64,000 nt of DNA. It comes from Haematobia irritans. Lineage: Eukaryota > Arthropoda > Insecta > Diptera > Muscidae. The stretch lies in the NCBI RefSeq assembly GCF_050003625.1, contig NC_134398.1, forward strand, positions 105,396,423 to 105,460,422. The letters run 5' to 3'. The notes below the pieces were generated by a model, which searched no databases, was not told the DNA's origin, and worked only from the letters and a program-made list of their open reading frames with translations. Shown here one piece after another: positions 34,626 through 48,063 of the stretch (positions are counted from its first letter, which is position 1; every line of letters starts with the position of its first letter). A program made the translations under genes and the position numbers.

Positions 34626-36214
34626 ATGCAGCGAAATTCAAAGTCATCCACTGGGTTGCTAACTTCAGGGCCCAGTGGACGGGTAACGACTGAAATTATA
34701 AATTTGGGCAACGACCAAGAGTCAGGCCCAATTAGTCGACCTGTAGACGGGTCGACACGCGGTGACACTTTGGCAAGTCGAGCCACCGTGGTGCAATGGT
34801 TAGCATGCCCGCCTTGCATACACAAGGTCGTGGGTTCGATTCCTGCTACGACCGAACACCAAAAAGTTTTTCAGCGGTGGATTATCCCACCTCAGTAATG
34901 CTGGTGACATTTCTGAGGGTTTCAAAGCTTCTCTAAGTGGTTTCACTAGAATGTGGAACGCCGTTCGGACTCGGCTATAAAAAGGAGGTCCCTTGTCATT
35001 GAGTTTAACATGGAATCGAGCAGCACTCAGTGATAAGAGAGAAGTTCACCACTGTGGTATCACAATGGACTGAATAGTCTAAGTGAGCCTGATACATCGG
35101 GCTGCCACATAACCTAACCTAACCTAACCTAACCTTGGCAAGTCGAACCTTTTCTAAGGTGACGACATCAAAAGGAGGCAATCCCTCACGAAAGAGATTC
35201 AAGGAACGAAGAAATGCTTTGTTTATTCTAAAGAAATTAGGATCAGTCGACCCAAGCACGTTGTCGGCTAAGCAAAGCGTTTCCTTAAAATGGGCTCAAG
35301 GAATTCTTGAAGCTGGAAAAAGGGAACGATCACCGGATGAGCTGCCATCCTCTAAACGGGATCAAAGATCGTTTGCCTCAGTTGCAAAAGACAGCCTTGT
35401 GATGGCTATTATTAATAAAGGAGCATTGGACGGTATGCTTCCAAGGCAAAAATGGGGGGAAATTGAGAACGCGATGTCTGGTGTCTACTCAGAGGTGCGA
35501 AAAAAGTTTCCCGGACCAAGTCCTCGACGGCAAGATGCTGGATGGTATCAAGGACGATATAAGTTAATAGCTATTGCGGACCAGAGGTCTATGGATTGCT
35601 TTAAAGCGGCATTGATGCTAATTGGTGAAGTTTGGGAAGGAGCCGCTTTGGAGTTAGTCGATAAAAAAGACATACCGGCTAAACCTAGAGCACATGCATG
35701 GATACCGGCAAACCCTCCTGATCCTGAGTCAATACTAGAGAGACTAAAAGAATGTAACCCAGATCTTCCAACCGCCGATTGGAAGGTTGGTCGTTTGGAT
35801 GAGGTGGATGGACCAAGACGACATGCGGTGTTTATATTAAACATAGAGTCGCTGCCACATCTAGCCCAGACCCAAGGACGCGTAAGTTATGGCTTTCATG
35901 ATATCCATATGAAGGTATACAAAAGCGATCAGCCAAAGGATTCCGAAACGGACAAGCCTCCGGTAGAGTCAGCAGAGAAAAAATCTCCTAGCGAAGCCGA
36001 AGGAGCCATAAAACCTGCAGACTATGGCGAAAATCATATGCGGGAAGTTTCTACAGGCTCAAGCCTCACCAAAGCTGAACCGCGGATTGTTGCGAGAGTC
36101 ACCGAGATCTGTGAAGAGGAAGCCCTTGATGACTCAATTGAAGCGGCTGATGTGACGGTGGTTGAAAATTTGGATGGTCCTACGGTTCCTCCAGATAAAT
36201 CTTCACCATTGTAA
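34626..36214 (+). pseudogene. LINE ORF1, split by a SINE
   Basis: It starts at an ATG in a CCACCATGC context with MQRNSKSSTG, the same start as copy B. The SINE (34782-35134) plus the duplicated target splits it after about 52 codons. The remainder (frame of 35135) encodes RKRFKERR-type basic stretches, a central domain rich in W, P and G (WYQGRYKLIAIADQ, WIPANPPDP, ILNIESLPHL) and an acidic Pro/Glu/Ser tail. From memory it resembles DUF4780-type ORF1 proteins of fly LINEs, presumably RNA-binding. Its 3' end overlaps the start of ORF2 by about 50 nt in another frame. Confidence 0.85.
34782..35134 (+). mobile_element. tRNA-derived SINE inside LINE ORF1
   Basis: GCCACCGTGGTGCAATGG (A-box), GGTTCGATTCC (B-box), then the body and LINE-like tail ending in four to five AACCT repeats. 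A 12 bp duplication TTGGCAAGTCGA lies on both sides (34770-34781, 35135-35146). The first four bases of the consensus head (GGGA) are missing. Confidence 0.97.
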
Positions 36215-37055
36215 GGCCGCTTGTGCTGCCTTAAAAGTTCTCCTGATGAAAGGAGACATAGATATAGTTCTTATTCAAGAACCATACATACATAAGAACA
36301 AGATCTGTGAATTAAGCACTTCGGGTTTCAAACTTTTGCATAATACCGGTAACGATATAAATCGAGCATGTATAATTGCTAAAAACGAACTAAACTTGTT
36401 TCTGCTTCCTTCATTGAGCAATGCAGACACTGTCGTAGCCAGTCTAGAGATATCCAAATGCAAATATTGGGTATCTTCGGTCTACATGGGACATGATAGG
36501 GAGATTCCACCTTGTGCCGTTAAGACCTTAGTTGAGGAGTCACTAAAAACAAAGACAAAACTCATTATGGGATGCGATGCAAATACACATCATAGTATTT
36601 GGGGAAGTAGTGATACTAATGCAAGGGGAGAGTCGCTAATAGAGTTTATTTTGCATACTAACCTGGTAGTTTGCAATAAGGGAGATGCACCAACCTTCGT
36701 CACCAGGAACAGACAAGAGGTGTTGGACGTCACGTTGACCTCTCCGGAACTGAATGATAAGATATCTGAGTGGCAAGTTTTGAGGGAACATAGCTTCTCA
36801 GATCATCGCTACATCAGTTTCAGATTGGCTGTTCGTACTTCAAAGACCATATTTCCGCCAAATGTTAGGAAAGCTGATTGGAATAGGTATAGGGAATCGT
36901 TCAATTTGATGATACCGGAAATGCCGGAGACAAATATGAGTACTGTGCAAGATATCGAACACGCAGTGGAGCGGATTACTAAGGCCTTCAACATTTCACT
37001 GAAAGCTGCTTGCCCTAGAGGAAAGCCAAGGGGAAAAAATCGGCCGCCATGGTGA
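36162..37055 (+). pseudogene. LINE ORF2 N-terminus: APE-type endonuclease
   Basis: The frame carries QINLHHCKAA (endonuclease N-terminal motif), LIQEPYI (metal-binding Glu), MGCDANTHHSIWG (D-N pair) and FSDHRYISF (catalytic His). This domain nicks target DNA for target-primed reverse transcription. The frame opens upstream of the ORF1 stop; the first ATG is at 36174. A TGA at 37053-37055 truncates it where copy B has a Trp codon, and a TAG at about 37135 follows. Confidence 0.9.
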
Positions 37056-37148
37056 ACTACGGAGTTAAGTAATATGAGGAAATCCTGCAGGAAGCTCTTT
37101 AACAAAGCAAAGTCCACAAGAGCTCCGGAGGATTAGGACACTTACAAG

Positions 37149-38753
37149 ATGAATCTGAGAGCATATAAACGAGAACTGAGAAGGTCTCAACAAAACTCTT
37201 GGGATGATTACTGTAGCAGTATTGAGAATACATCAGAGGCTTCCACACTACGGAAGGTACTAGCATCCACTAACACCGCTCCAGGTTTCATTAAAACATC
37301 GGAGGGAAATTGGACAACGTCCAGTGAGGAGACGTTGGAGGTACTTTTGGATACACACTTCCCTGGAAATCAGACGGTTGAACCATGTTCTGGTGGTGTA
37401 ACAAAGGCTCAGCGATCATTTCCTATCGAGGAAATTGTGTCGGAATCTAGAATAAAATGGGCTTTAAATAGCTTTGGACCATTGAAATCCCCCGGACCTG
37501 ATGGAATTACTCCGGCGGAGTTACAGGCAGTGGCTGAAAGAATTATCCCCTGGTTGACGGTGATATATAAACGATGTGTAAACTTAGCATATATTCCAGA
37601 AAAGTGGAGGGACACAAAAGTCGTCTTCATACCTAAAGCAGGAAAAGCCTCTCACTCGAGTGCGAAGGATTTCCGACCAATCAGCTTATCCTCATTCCTA
37701 CTTAAGACCCTGGAGAGGATGATAGACATGTATCTTAGAACTAGCGTGGATTCAAGTTTGCTCTCGAAACGACAGCATGCATACTCGAAGGGCAGGTCGA
37801 CTGAGACCGCATTGCATGAACTAGTCAGCTTTATTGAAAGCTCACTATCTGTCAAAGAATACACAATCGTGGCGTTTCTAGACATCAAAGGGGCGTGCAA
37901 TAATGTCCATCCGAGCTCGATATTAAATGGACTGACAACTCTGAATGTAGATCCAGGTATACTTAGGCTGTTAGACGAACTTCTAAGGAAGAGACGCATT
38001 TCAGCCACACTAGGACAAGCAAACATACAAAGGTATGTGAACAGAGGCACTCCTCAAGGAGGAGTTCTATCACCTCTTCTTTGGAATGTTGCTATAAACA
38101 ACCTTCTGGTTTCCCTAGAAAAAGAAAGGATAAAAGTGGGGGCATACGCAGATGATGTGGCGCTAGCAGTCAGGGGAAAATTCCCATCCACAATCAGAGA
38201 TATTATACAGAGAGCTCTCCGGATGACAGAGAAATGGGCGAAAGATAACGGTCTTGGTGTAAATCCAGCAAAGACAGAACTAGTCATGTACTGCAAAGAT
38301 CGCAAAACTCCCACGGTTAGGCCCATTTCCTTAGGGTATACTGAAACTCCCTTTGGTGAGTGTGCAAAATACCTTGGCGTTATTTTGGACAGGAAGCTGA
38401 ATTTTAGGCTTAATATTGAAGAGAGGGTGAGAAAAGCCACGGTAGCTTTGTACTCGTGCAGAAAGGCAATAGGGAAAAAGTGGGGACTAAAACCAAAAAT
38501 TGTGCATTGGCTATACACGGCAGTAGTTAGACCTATAATGCTATATGGTGTTGTAGTCTGGTGGCCGGCACTTCAGAAACCGACTTGTTTAGATAAAGTT
38601 CAGCGTATGGCGAGCTTATGTATCTCAGGCGCATTTAGGAAGACAGGAACAGACTCCCTTAATGTCATGCTGCATCTATTGCTTTTAGACATTGTGGCCA
38701 ACCAGTCAGCTGCAACAACGGCTGTGCGGTTGCGCGAGCTATCGCTGTGGTAG
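37149..38753 (+). pseudogene. LINE ORF2 middle: reverse transcriptase and start of connection
   Basis: A 534-codon open stretch with RT motifs in order: KSPGPDGITPAEL, FRPISLSSFLLKTLERMID, QHAYSKGRSTETA, AFLDIKGACNNV (catalytic Asp), NRGTPQGGVLSPLLWN, AYADDVALAV (catalytic pair), LGVILDRKLNF. RT core residues are intact. The frame ends at a TAG where the RNase H region should follow, so the protein is truncated. It is the longest open piece of this LINE in the window. Confidence 0.93.
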
Positions 38754-38759
38754 GAAAAA

Positions 38760-39673
38760 ATGTACGGTAATAGTTCGGTCCTCAAAGTAATGCCAGATGT
38801 GCCTAACGTAGTAGATTACACCCTGGCAAAACCACTTTTCGACAAAAAGTTTGAAACTCTAATTCCCAACAGTGAGGCGTGGTGTACACAGACCCCGGGG
38901 AATAAAAGCTATATAGATTTCTATACTGATGGCTCCAAATTGAATGGACAAGTGGGGTTCGGAGTATATTCTAAAGATCTGGAACTTCGAATAGCGAAAA
39001 GATTACCTAATCACTGTAGTGTTTTTCAGACTGAAATATGGCAATAAGAGAGGTGGTGAATTGGCTGAGAAGTAATGTTCCAAAAAATATTGGCATTAAT
39101 ATATACTCACACAGTCAACCTGCAATAAAATCCTTGGACTCTGTGTTCCTTAACTCGAAAACGGCCATAGACTGCCGCAAATCTCTCAACGAGATGGCTG
39201 AGCAGTACAATATTCACCTAATATGGGTGCCTGGCCATAGGAACATACCGGGGAACTGCGAAGCAGATGCGTTAGCAAGGATAGGAACTACCTTACATAT
39301 TCCAGGGGAACTAGAATCTGTTGGTATGCCTCTGGCCACCTGCAAGCTTTTACTGCGTGAGAAGGCTGTTAAGATGGCCAATATTTGATGGGAAAAGTGC
39401 AAGGGTTGTAGCGACACCAAGCAAATATGGTCCCATTTAAACTTAAACCGCACACTAGATATGCTAGTGTTCTCAAGGCGTCAGATAGCACTCCTGATAT
39501 CTGCTATAACGGGTCGCTGCCTGATAGGCGAATTTGCAAAAACTATAGGTGCGAAGTATAATGACTATTGTGTAAGCTGTCATGATGTGGAGGAAAAGGA
39601 ATCAATTAAACACCTCTTGTGTGAGTGTCCTGCTTTTTGTGTAAGGCGTAAGCGAATTTTAGGAGCATATTGA
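38760..39673 (+). pseudogene. LINE ORF2 C-terminus: RNase H and Cys/His motif
   Basis: RNase H is read in two frames: FYTDGSKLNG (first Asp) in the frame of 38760, then after a one-base deletion near 39040 the frame of 39038 with YSHSQPAIKS and VPGHRNIPGNCEADALA. The usual YSDSQ aspartate is His here, so catalysis would be lost even without the frameshift. After a TGA at 39388 the last frame (39461-39673) has CVSCHDVEEKESIKHLLCE, a Cys/His motif usual at LINE C-termini, and stops early at a TGA. Confidence 0.88.
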
Positions 39674-40313
39674 TTTAGATTACTGGCTGACCTGGAAAAC
39701 GTTAACTTAAGCAGTTTGTTAATGTTTTTGGAGCAATCTGGTTGGTTCCACAAAAGTAAATAATAGAGAAGGTTCAGTGGTTAAGACTAGAAGTGCCCAT
39801 ATGTAATAGGTACTTTTAGTTAAATGTGGTATCACAATGGACTGAATAGTCTAAGTGAGCCTGAAATTTAATCGGGCTGCCACTTTAACCTTACCTAACC
39901 TAACATTATTTAAAAGAAACATACATTTGTTGGCCACGTGGAGCAGTGGTTAGCATGTCTGCCTTGCATGCAAAGGGTCGTTTCAATCCCTGCTCCGACC
40001 GAACACCATTTTTTTTTTAATTTACACATTTATATTTATACTATATTACATGTTTATAATGAAATGTGGGTTATTAAAGATTTACAGTCAAAAAAGAACA
40101 GTGCTTGATATAAACGAAATGGACTGAGCTTTAGAATAAAATATTATTTTTTATTGCAAAAATAACAATTTTGTAACAAAAAAACTGTTTGGTATAAAAG
40201 TTTGCAATTTTGGAAGGAATTCAAAAACTCTAACAAAAAACGAACGTGGAGTATAAACATACGTAAATAATTTTATAATATACACATAAATTTATTTAGG
40301 CGTGAACATTTTT

Positions 40314-40425
40314 AAAACTGAAATTAAGTACAAAACACGATAAGTTTTAAATGCAATGGTGTTAAATGTTAGTAAAACACCATTGCATTTAAAACTTATC
40401 GTGTTTTGTACTTAATTTCAGTTTT
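40314..40425. repeat. Perfect 50 bp inverted repeat, second copy
   Basis: The arms 40314-40363 and 40376-40425 are identical to the hairpin at 23493, including the 12 nt loop. Confidence 0.95.
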
Positions 40426-41881
40426 ATCTTTAAGGCTGGTATTAAGTTGGCATTATCGCTCTAAACTGACGCTGTGTTGTCTTTACTTTTCTTTAATAAT
40501 TCATTTGAAAGAAAATAAACTTTTTTAATTGTTTTAGCTGCAAAACTCGAACTTAATGCCCGCTTTTGTATTTGAAGGTGTCCGTCAACTCCTCTCGGAT
40601 TACTTATTAATAAAGAGGAACTAAACTTTGCCTTTATTCATTTTACTATTTAATTTTTCACTATTTCCTCCTTTTTTCATTTTACTGTCCTAACTCTAAA
40701 AAGAATATAGTGCCCTTTCGTTATTTTTATGAAGGTCCCTTTGTAATTTTTGTATATTTTCCACCGTTTTTTTTTTTTTTTTTTAATTTCTTTGGCTGAA
40801 TATTTTGACTTACTCCTTGTGCGTTCCGATTTCTATTAACGAACCAAGACAAAAATTGTGCCCATAATGCCAAAATGATAAACAAAAAACATGTCCACAC
40901 ATACATAAAATGCTACTCTCAAGGCGAAAACATATGCTGTTTTTTTTTCAAATGTCTATTCTCTTGGTTCTGAATGTCTATTCTCTTTACTTCGAATACT
41001 CATTCTAATATTCAAATTAAATAATATTTAGACGTAAGCATATCAAATGTTTGGCCTTACCATAAAACAGTTTTCCGAAACAACATTCACAAATAGCTCT
41101 CTTTTGATTCTCTCGCCGTGTTATGTTGATATCTTTCGTCAACCCTTCCGGTTTACATCTCTATTTCTTTATCTATACTCTCTCTCTCTCTCTCTGAATA
41201 AAATACCACAACATATATATATTTACTTGAAATTTGTAAATTTATATATGTTTACATTCACACATATACTTTTTATGAAACATTCATGCCCCAAACATAA
41301 TATATTCTAACATATTAATATATGTGTCCCAAACATTTAGTGTTAGCTTAGGAACATTATATGTTTGCACTTAAATATATTGTGTTTAAAAATTGTGCCC
41401 GAAACACATTTTGTTTATATCGGAATATATGAAAAACATATTTTTCTAACAGTGCGAAATGGACTGAACTTTTGGATAAAATATATTTGTTTTTATTGCT
41501 AAAATAACAATTTTGTAACAAAAAACTGTTTTTGGTATAAAAGTTTGAAATTTTGGAAGGTATTCAAAAATTCTAACAAAATAAGAACGCGGAGTCGAGT
41601 ATAAACATACATAAATAATATTATAATATACACATAAATTTATTTAGGCGTGGACAGTTTTTTACTAGCATTTAACACCATTTTAAATGCATTTAAAACT
41701 TATCGTGTTTTGTACTTAATTTCATTTTTACCTCTAAGGCCGGTATTAAGTTGGCATTTTCGCTCTAAAATTACCCTGTTTTGCCTTTTAATTTTCTTTA
41801 ATAATTTATTTTAAAGAAAATAAACTTTTTCAATTGTTTTAGCTGCAAAACTCGAACTTAATGCCCGCTTATATATATATA

Positions 41882-43975
<2,094 letters not shown>

Positions 43976-46092
43976 GGTGGCAGCCCGATGTATCAGGCTC
44001 ACTTAGACTATTCAGTCCGTTGTGATACCACATTGGTTAACTTCTCTCTTATCACTGCTCGATTCCATGTTAAGCTCAATGTAAAGGTATCTCCTTTTTA
44101 AAGCCGAGTCCGAACGGCGTTCCACATTGCAGTGAAACCACTTACACACAAAAAATTATCACCAACATTTTTTTAATTAAACACTTAATTGAATTTGGAA
44201 AAGGATTCAATTAATATGTTAATTGATTCAATTAATTATTTAATCAAATCCGAATAAAACCCAATTAAAAAAATGATTGACATTTGTTACGTTTCCAATT
44301 ACACATGTGATTGGTCCAATCACCTTTGTGATTGAAATTGAATAATTTTGAGCAATGGAAAGAGCGAAAAGAGAACAAGAGAATGGGTATTTATTCAACA
44401 ATGTATGATGGAGAGATCAGTCTGTAGAAGTAACTTGTAACGAACGGTTGGGTTTTTGTTTTTCGCGTAAATTGAAAAACATGATTGGCGACAGTCTGTC
44501 TGCTGCATTGAAAATGTGTACATAAATATTTTGAACGCAACAACAAATCATAGCAAAGGGTTGAAATAAATAAAGTGTGCAACAACAAATGGCCACGTGG
44601 TAAAGGTTTGAAAAAATATATGAGAGAACGCATTTGAAATTACCTGTGTTGGTGTTTTGTGGTATTGTAAAAATAGAAAACAATCTACGTTTATTGAAGG
44701 TAAGAAATTGTGAAATGTGAATACCGTTTTCCATTGAAGCCTGTTTACATTAAACGGACTAAAATAATATATTTTTTATTCATTTCTTTTAGTAACCAAT
44801 TTTATTTCGTGAAATTGACCAATCAATCCCATCAACTCCATCATTTTATCAAATATGTAAGAATATGTTTGCAACAAAAAAGTGGGCACCGTATTGATCT
44901 TTTAAAATTATAATTTTTTTCACTCCTAGTGTTTTAAAACCAAGAGCGGTATGGGTTTGTTGGAAGATTCACCTTGAAGTTGCGAAGTGGCGTTGGCATT
45001 AAATTGTATTTTTGTTTTACCTGCCTTTTTCAGTTTGAACCCAAGTAGAGAGCAGTATATCTGTTATATAAACTAATGAGCTGAATTATGTAATGGTAAA
45101 AAAGTTCTTTCTTTTGGATTTAAAAATATGAAAAATATCCGAAAATAATAAAAATATGTATTTCCCATTTATATTTTTTTTTATTTCCAGAATTTGCAAA
45201 GTATCATCAATATAATACCAAATATTACATTGCTTTCCCATTATTTTTGTCTATGATTGGTTCAAATTTTAATATACGATTTCAATGTGCAGGTAATGTT
45301 TAACAAAATTAACTTTTAATTGAACAAAATTAAATTCGAATTATTCTGTTTACTTTCAGAAAAACTAATTTAGCTTTTTTGCTGATTTATTGGAAATCTA
45401 GGCGCATCTACATATTAGAAGGACCATGCTAACATGGTTATTATTATAAGGAAGATAATGATTTATATAATTTATGTAATTGTATTTGTAAGTTATGTTA
45501 GAACAAACCACAAATGACAGGAACCAATTTTTTTTGTCTATTGCATAATGCAAAAAATAATAAAATATTAAATATGTTTTATAAGAAACACATATTTTCT
45601 TTTATTTCAAATAAAATTAAATACGATTTTGTGGTCGCAATATATAAATTTTTTGATTGAAATTTATAGCCAATTTCAATTAATTATTTAATTGAATGAA
45701 TCAAATAGTTGATTGATTTTTGTCGCGAAATTAATTAAAATTTTAATTGATTCAATTGAAACTGTGATTGAATTTTATGTTAAAAATCAATCACGTTTTT
45801 AATTGATTCAATCACACAGTTAATTGATTCCGTGACAAAAGTCAATTAAATTTTTAATTGAAAATCGTGTTGGTTTTCAATCAAAATGGGTGATTGATAC
45901 TATCATTTTCGTGATTGAAGACATTTCAATTAAAAAAATGATTGAATCCGCGATTTTCGTGATTGAAATAAAAAAAAAATTTTTGTGTGTAGATAAGCTT
46001 TGAAACACTCAGAAATGTCACCAGCATTACTGAGGTGGGATAATCCACCGCTGAAAAATTTTTGGTGTTCGGTCGAAGCAGGAATCAAACCC
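43976..46092 (-). mobile_element. SINE copy split by a 1.8 kb element
   Basis: 43976-44144 is the SINE tail and body inverted (GGTTAGGTTAGGTGGCAGCC start); 45990-46092 continues it (AGCTTTGAAACACTCAG, then TTTTTGGTGTTCGGTCG). The head is truncated at the B-box. A family 1 element sits between, at TA. Confidence 0.9.
44145..45989. mobile_element. 1845 bp palindrome family 1 element with unique core
   Basis: It starts CACACAAAAAATTATC and ends AAATTTTTGTGTG, flanked by TA (44143-44144, 45990-45991). Both arms are TCAATTAATTGA-like words. The core at 44350-45600 is different in character and six times longer than in the 256-288 bp relatives; it has splice-like GGTAAGAA (44699) and TTTCTTTTAG (44784) motifs but no clear ORF. 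Confidence 0.8.
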
Positions 46093-46490
46093 GAATTTGT
46101 GACAAGTGGTGTAATGATTTTATCTAATAATTTTTATTTACTTCAAAAGAAAATTTTTAGCATAAAAAACTTATTTTGTCTAAAATTGTGTTCCTCAGAA
46201 AAAATCTTCTTTCAGTTTATATATTTGTGTTAAATTTAATTTTTAAAGTGTATCACTACAGGATTTTTAACGAAATTTTGGGTCTCTTTTTATACTATTT
46301 ACATACTTAAAATTTTTGGGGGTTTTTGAAAACTTTTGGAAAAATGACGCTACTTTTTCAAAATTAGCAAAGTTTTATTTTATGAATTGACTACTAACAA
46401 CAATTATAAAACAAAACTAAAAAAGAAATAAAATCGGAGATAATAAAATTATCATAACATATATGATAAAAACTCGTTCATCCATTATCG
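46093..46490. other. Spacer with one ~190 bp repeat unit
   Basis: 46330-46445 has TGACGCTACTTTTTC, GAATTGACTACTAACAA and AAATAAAATCGGAGA, a unit of the 28085 family. The rest is unrecognised. Confidence 0.5.
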
Positions 46491-46492
46491 AA

Positions 46493-48063
46493 AATGACTG
46501 AGAAATGGGCAAAAGATAATGGTCTTGGGGTGAATCCAGCAAAGACCATTAGCGTAGCTAGACAATTTCCCTAGGGGGGGCTATAGCCCCCCCCCCCCCA
46601 GCTAAAACTTTATAGAGTGAACTTATAGGTTCAACTAATGTTTTATTTCATAAAATTCAAATCAAAATAACTCGACAATCAATTTATAATAAAGCAACTA
46701 AAAGTACCCTACGGGAAATTGGTGCAAATTTCCATTGACGGACCTATCACAGAACTGGTACCTGTGCTCCAGTTAGTTGCAATTTTCGCATTTAGTGAAA
46801 TAAAATTATCAGAATAACCTTTTGTTCGACATATTTCAAAAGTTGTTTTTTCATTTCGGGTTCGATTAGGAGCCCAAATTGAAAGAGATTTCTAAGAGTT
46901 TGTCCGAGACTGGTTCCTGAGGACCTGTTTATGGGTTGCTCCTGCTAAATTGTCCCAGGTCGTGTCCTTTGGGATGAGTCAAAGACGCGTCCTAAAATGT
47001 AAGTTTACTCCGTCAACGACAAACCCATGTTAAAGTGGACGGTCCCTTCCATACGTTTTGATCAGAACTGGGACTGGTCCATGCACACCAGGGACTAGTC
47101 CTATACCAGTTCTGTGGTTGACCCATTTCCGTGGGGTAGTTCCACACTTTTCCCAGCAAAAAATTGGGAGTTGTTCTAAAGGCACAACTTTAAAACCACT
47201 TCCAAAAATGTCTTCACAAAGAAGTTTGCAGCATTATTAAGATATTAATTTATGAAACAATAGTTTTAATATCAATTACTATTTTTTATTCAGCTAAATC
47301 ATAAGTTCAACCACAGCTTTATTTCATAAATATCAGACTTCTACCACAACCCAAGTAATTCGGTTGTGCATGAAAGTCTTTAGTGAAACTTTGTGCGTTG
47401 TACGAGTATATACTTGTTTAATTTTTATAAAAATGTAAAATCGTAAATAGGTTTTCAAATTCTGGGGGGGGGGGGCTAAAATTTTTCTGGTGGGTCAAAG
47501 CCCCCTCCCCAGAGGCCTTCCTACGCTTATGGCAAAGACAGAAGTAGTAATGTACTGCAAAGATCGCAAAACTCCCACACCAAGCAAATATGGCCCCATT
47601 TAAACTTAAACCGCACACTAGATATGCTAGTGTTCTCAAGGCGTCAGATAGCACTCCTGATATCTGCTATAACGGGTCGCTGCCTAATAGGCGAATTTTC
47701 AAAACCTATAGGTGCGAAGTATAATGACTATTGTATAAGCTGTCATGATGTGGAGGAAAAGGAATCAATTAAACACCTCATGTGTGAATGTCCTGCTTTT
47801 TGTGTAAGGCGTAAGCGAATTTTAGGAGCATATAGCTTTAGATTACTGGCGGACCTGGAAAACGTTAACTTAAGCAGTTTGTTAATGTTTTTGGAGCAAT
47901 CTGGTTGGTACCACAAAAGTAAATAATAGAGAAGGTTCAGTGGTTAAGACTAGAAGTGCCCATATGTAATAGGTACTTTTAGTTAAATGTGGTATCACAA
48001 TGGACTGAATAGTCTAAGTGAGCCTGAAATTTAATCGGGCTGCCACTTTAACCTAACCTAACC
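46493..48063 (+). pseudogene. LINE fragment E (RT scrap to 3' tail), split by an hAT MITE
   Basis: 46493-46546 encodes the RT-thumb segment (MTEKWAKDNGLG-like). After a MITE it resumes for about 45 bp, then jumps by deletion to the C-terminal Cys/His region (47579 on; CISCHDVEEKESIKHL) and ends with the tail at 48063. It abuts BEL pol at 48064. Confidence 0.88.
46547..47531. mobile_element. 985 bp hAT-type MITE with G/C runs
   Basis: The ends CATTAGCGTAGCTAG and (inverted) CATAAGCGTAGGAAG are flanked by 8 bp duplications GCAAAGAC (46539-46546, 47532-47539). Long C- and G-runs lie just inside each end (46590, 47466). No transposase. The 47340-47420 part resembles the ACAAGTATATAC family end. 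Confidence 0.9.

Larger units (their letters stand above)
34511..39900 (+). mobile_element. Full-length LOA/I-type LINE, copy A, containing a SINE
   Basis: Both ends are present, flanked by 12 bp duplications TAACATTATTTA (34499-34510, 39901-39912). The length without the SINE is about 5.0 kb. The order is 5' end (TTCATTATT, TCAACCGTCG), ORF1, ORF2 (endonuclease, RT, RNase H, Cys/His), and the 3' tail with CCTTACCTAACC. The RNase H domain plus APE-type endonuclease point to the I/LOA group; the clade is inferred. Several stops make this copy non-autonomous. Confidence 0.92.

Noticed and set aside
36809..37117. Antisense ORFs of 60-150 codons across the LINE and BEL copies
   Set aside because: They mirror the conserved sense codons in every copy and have no domain of their own.
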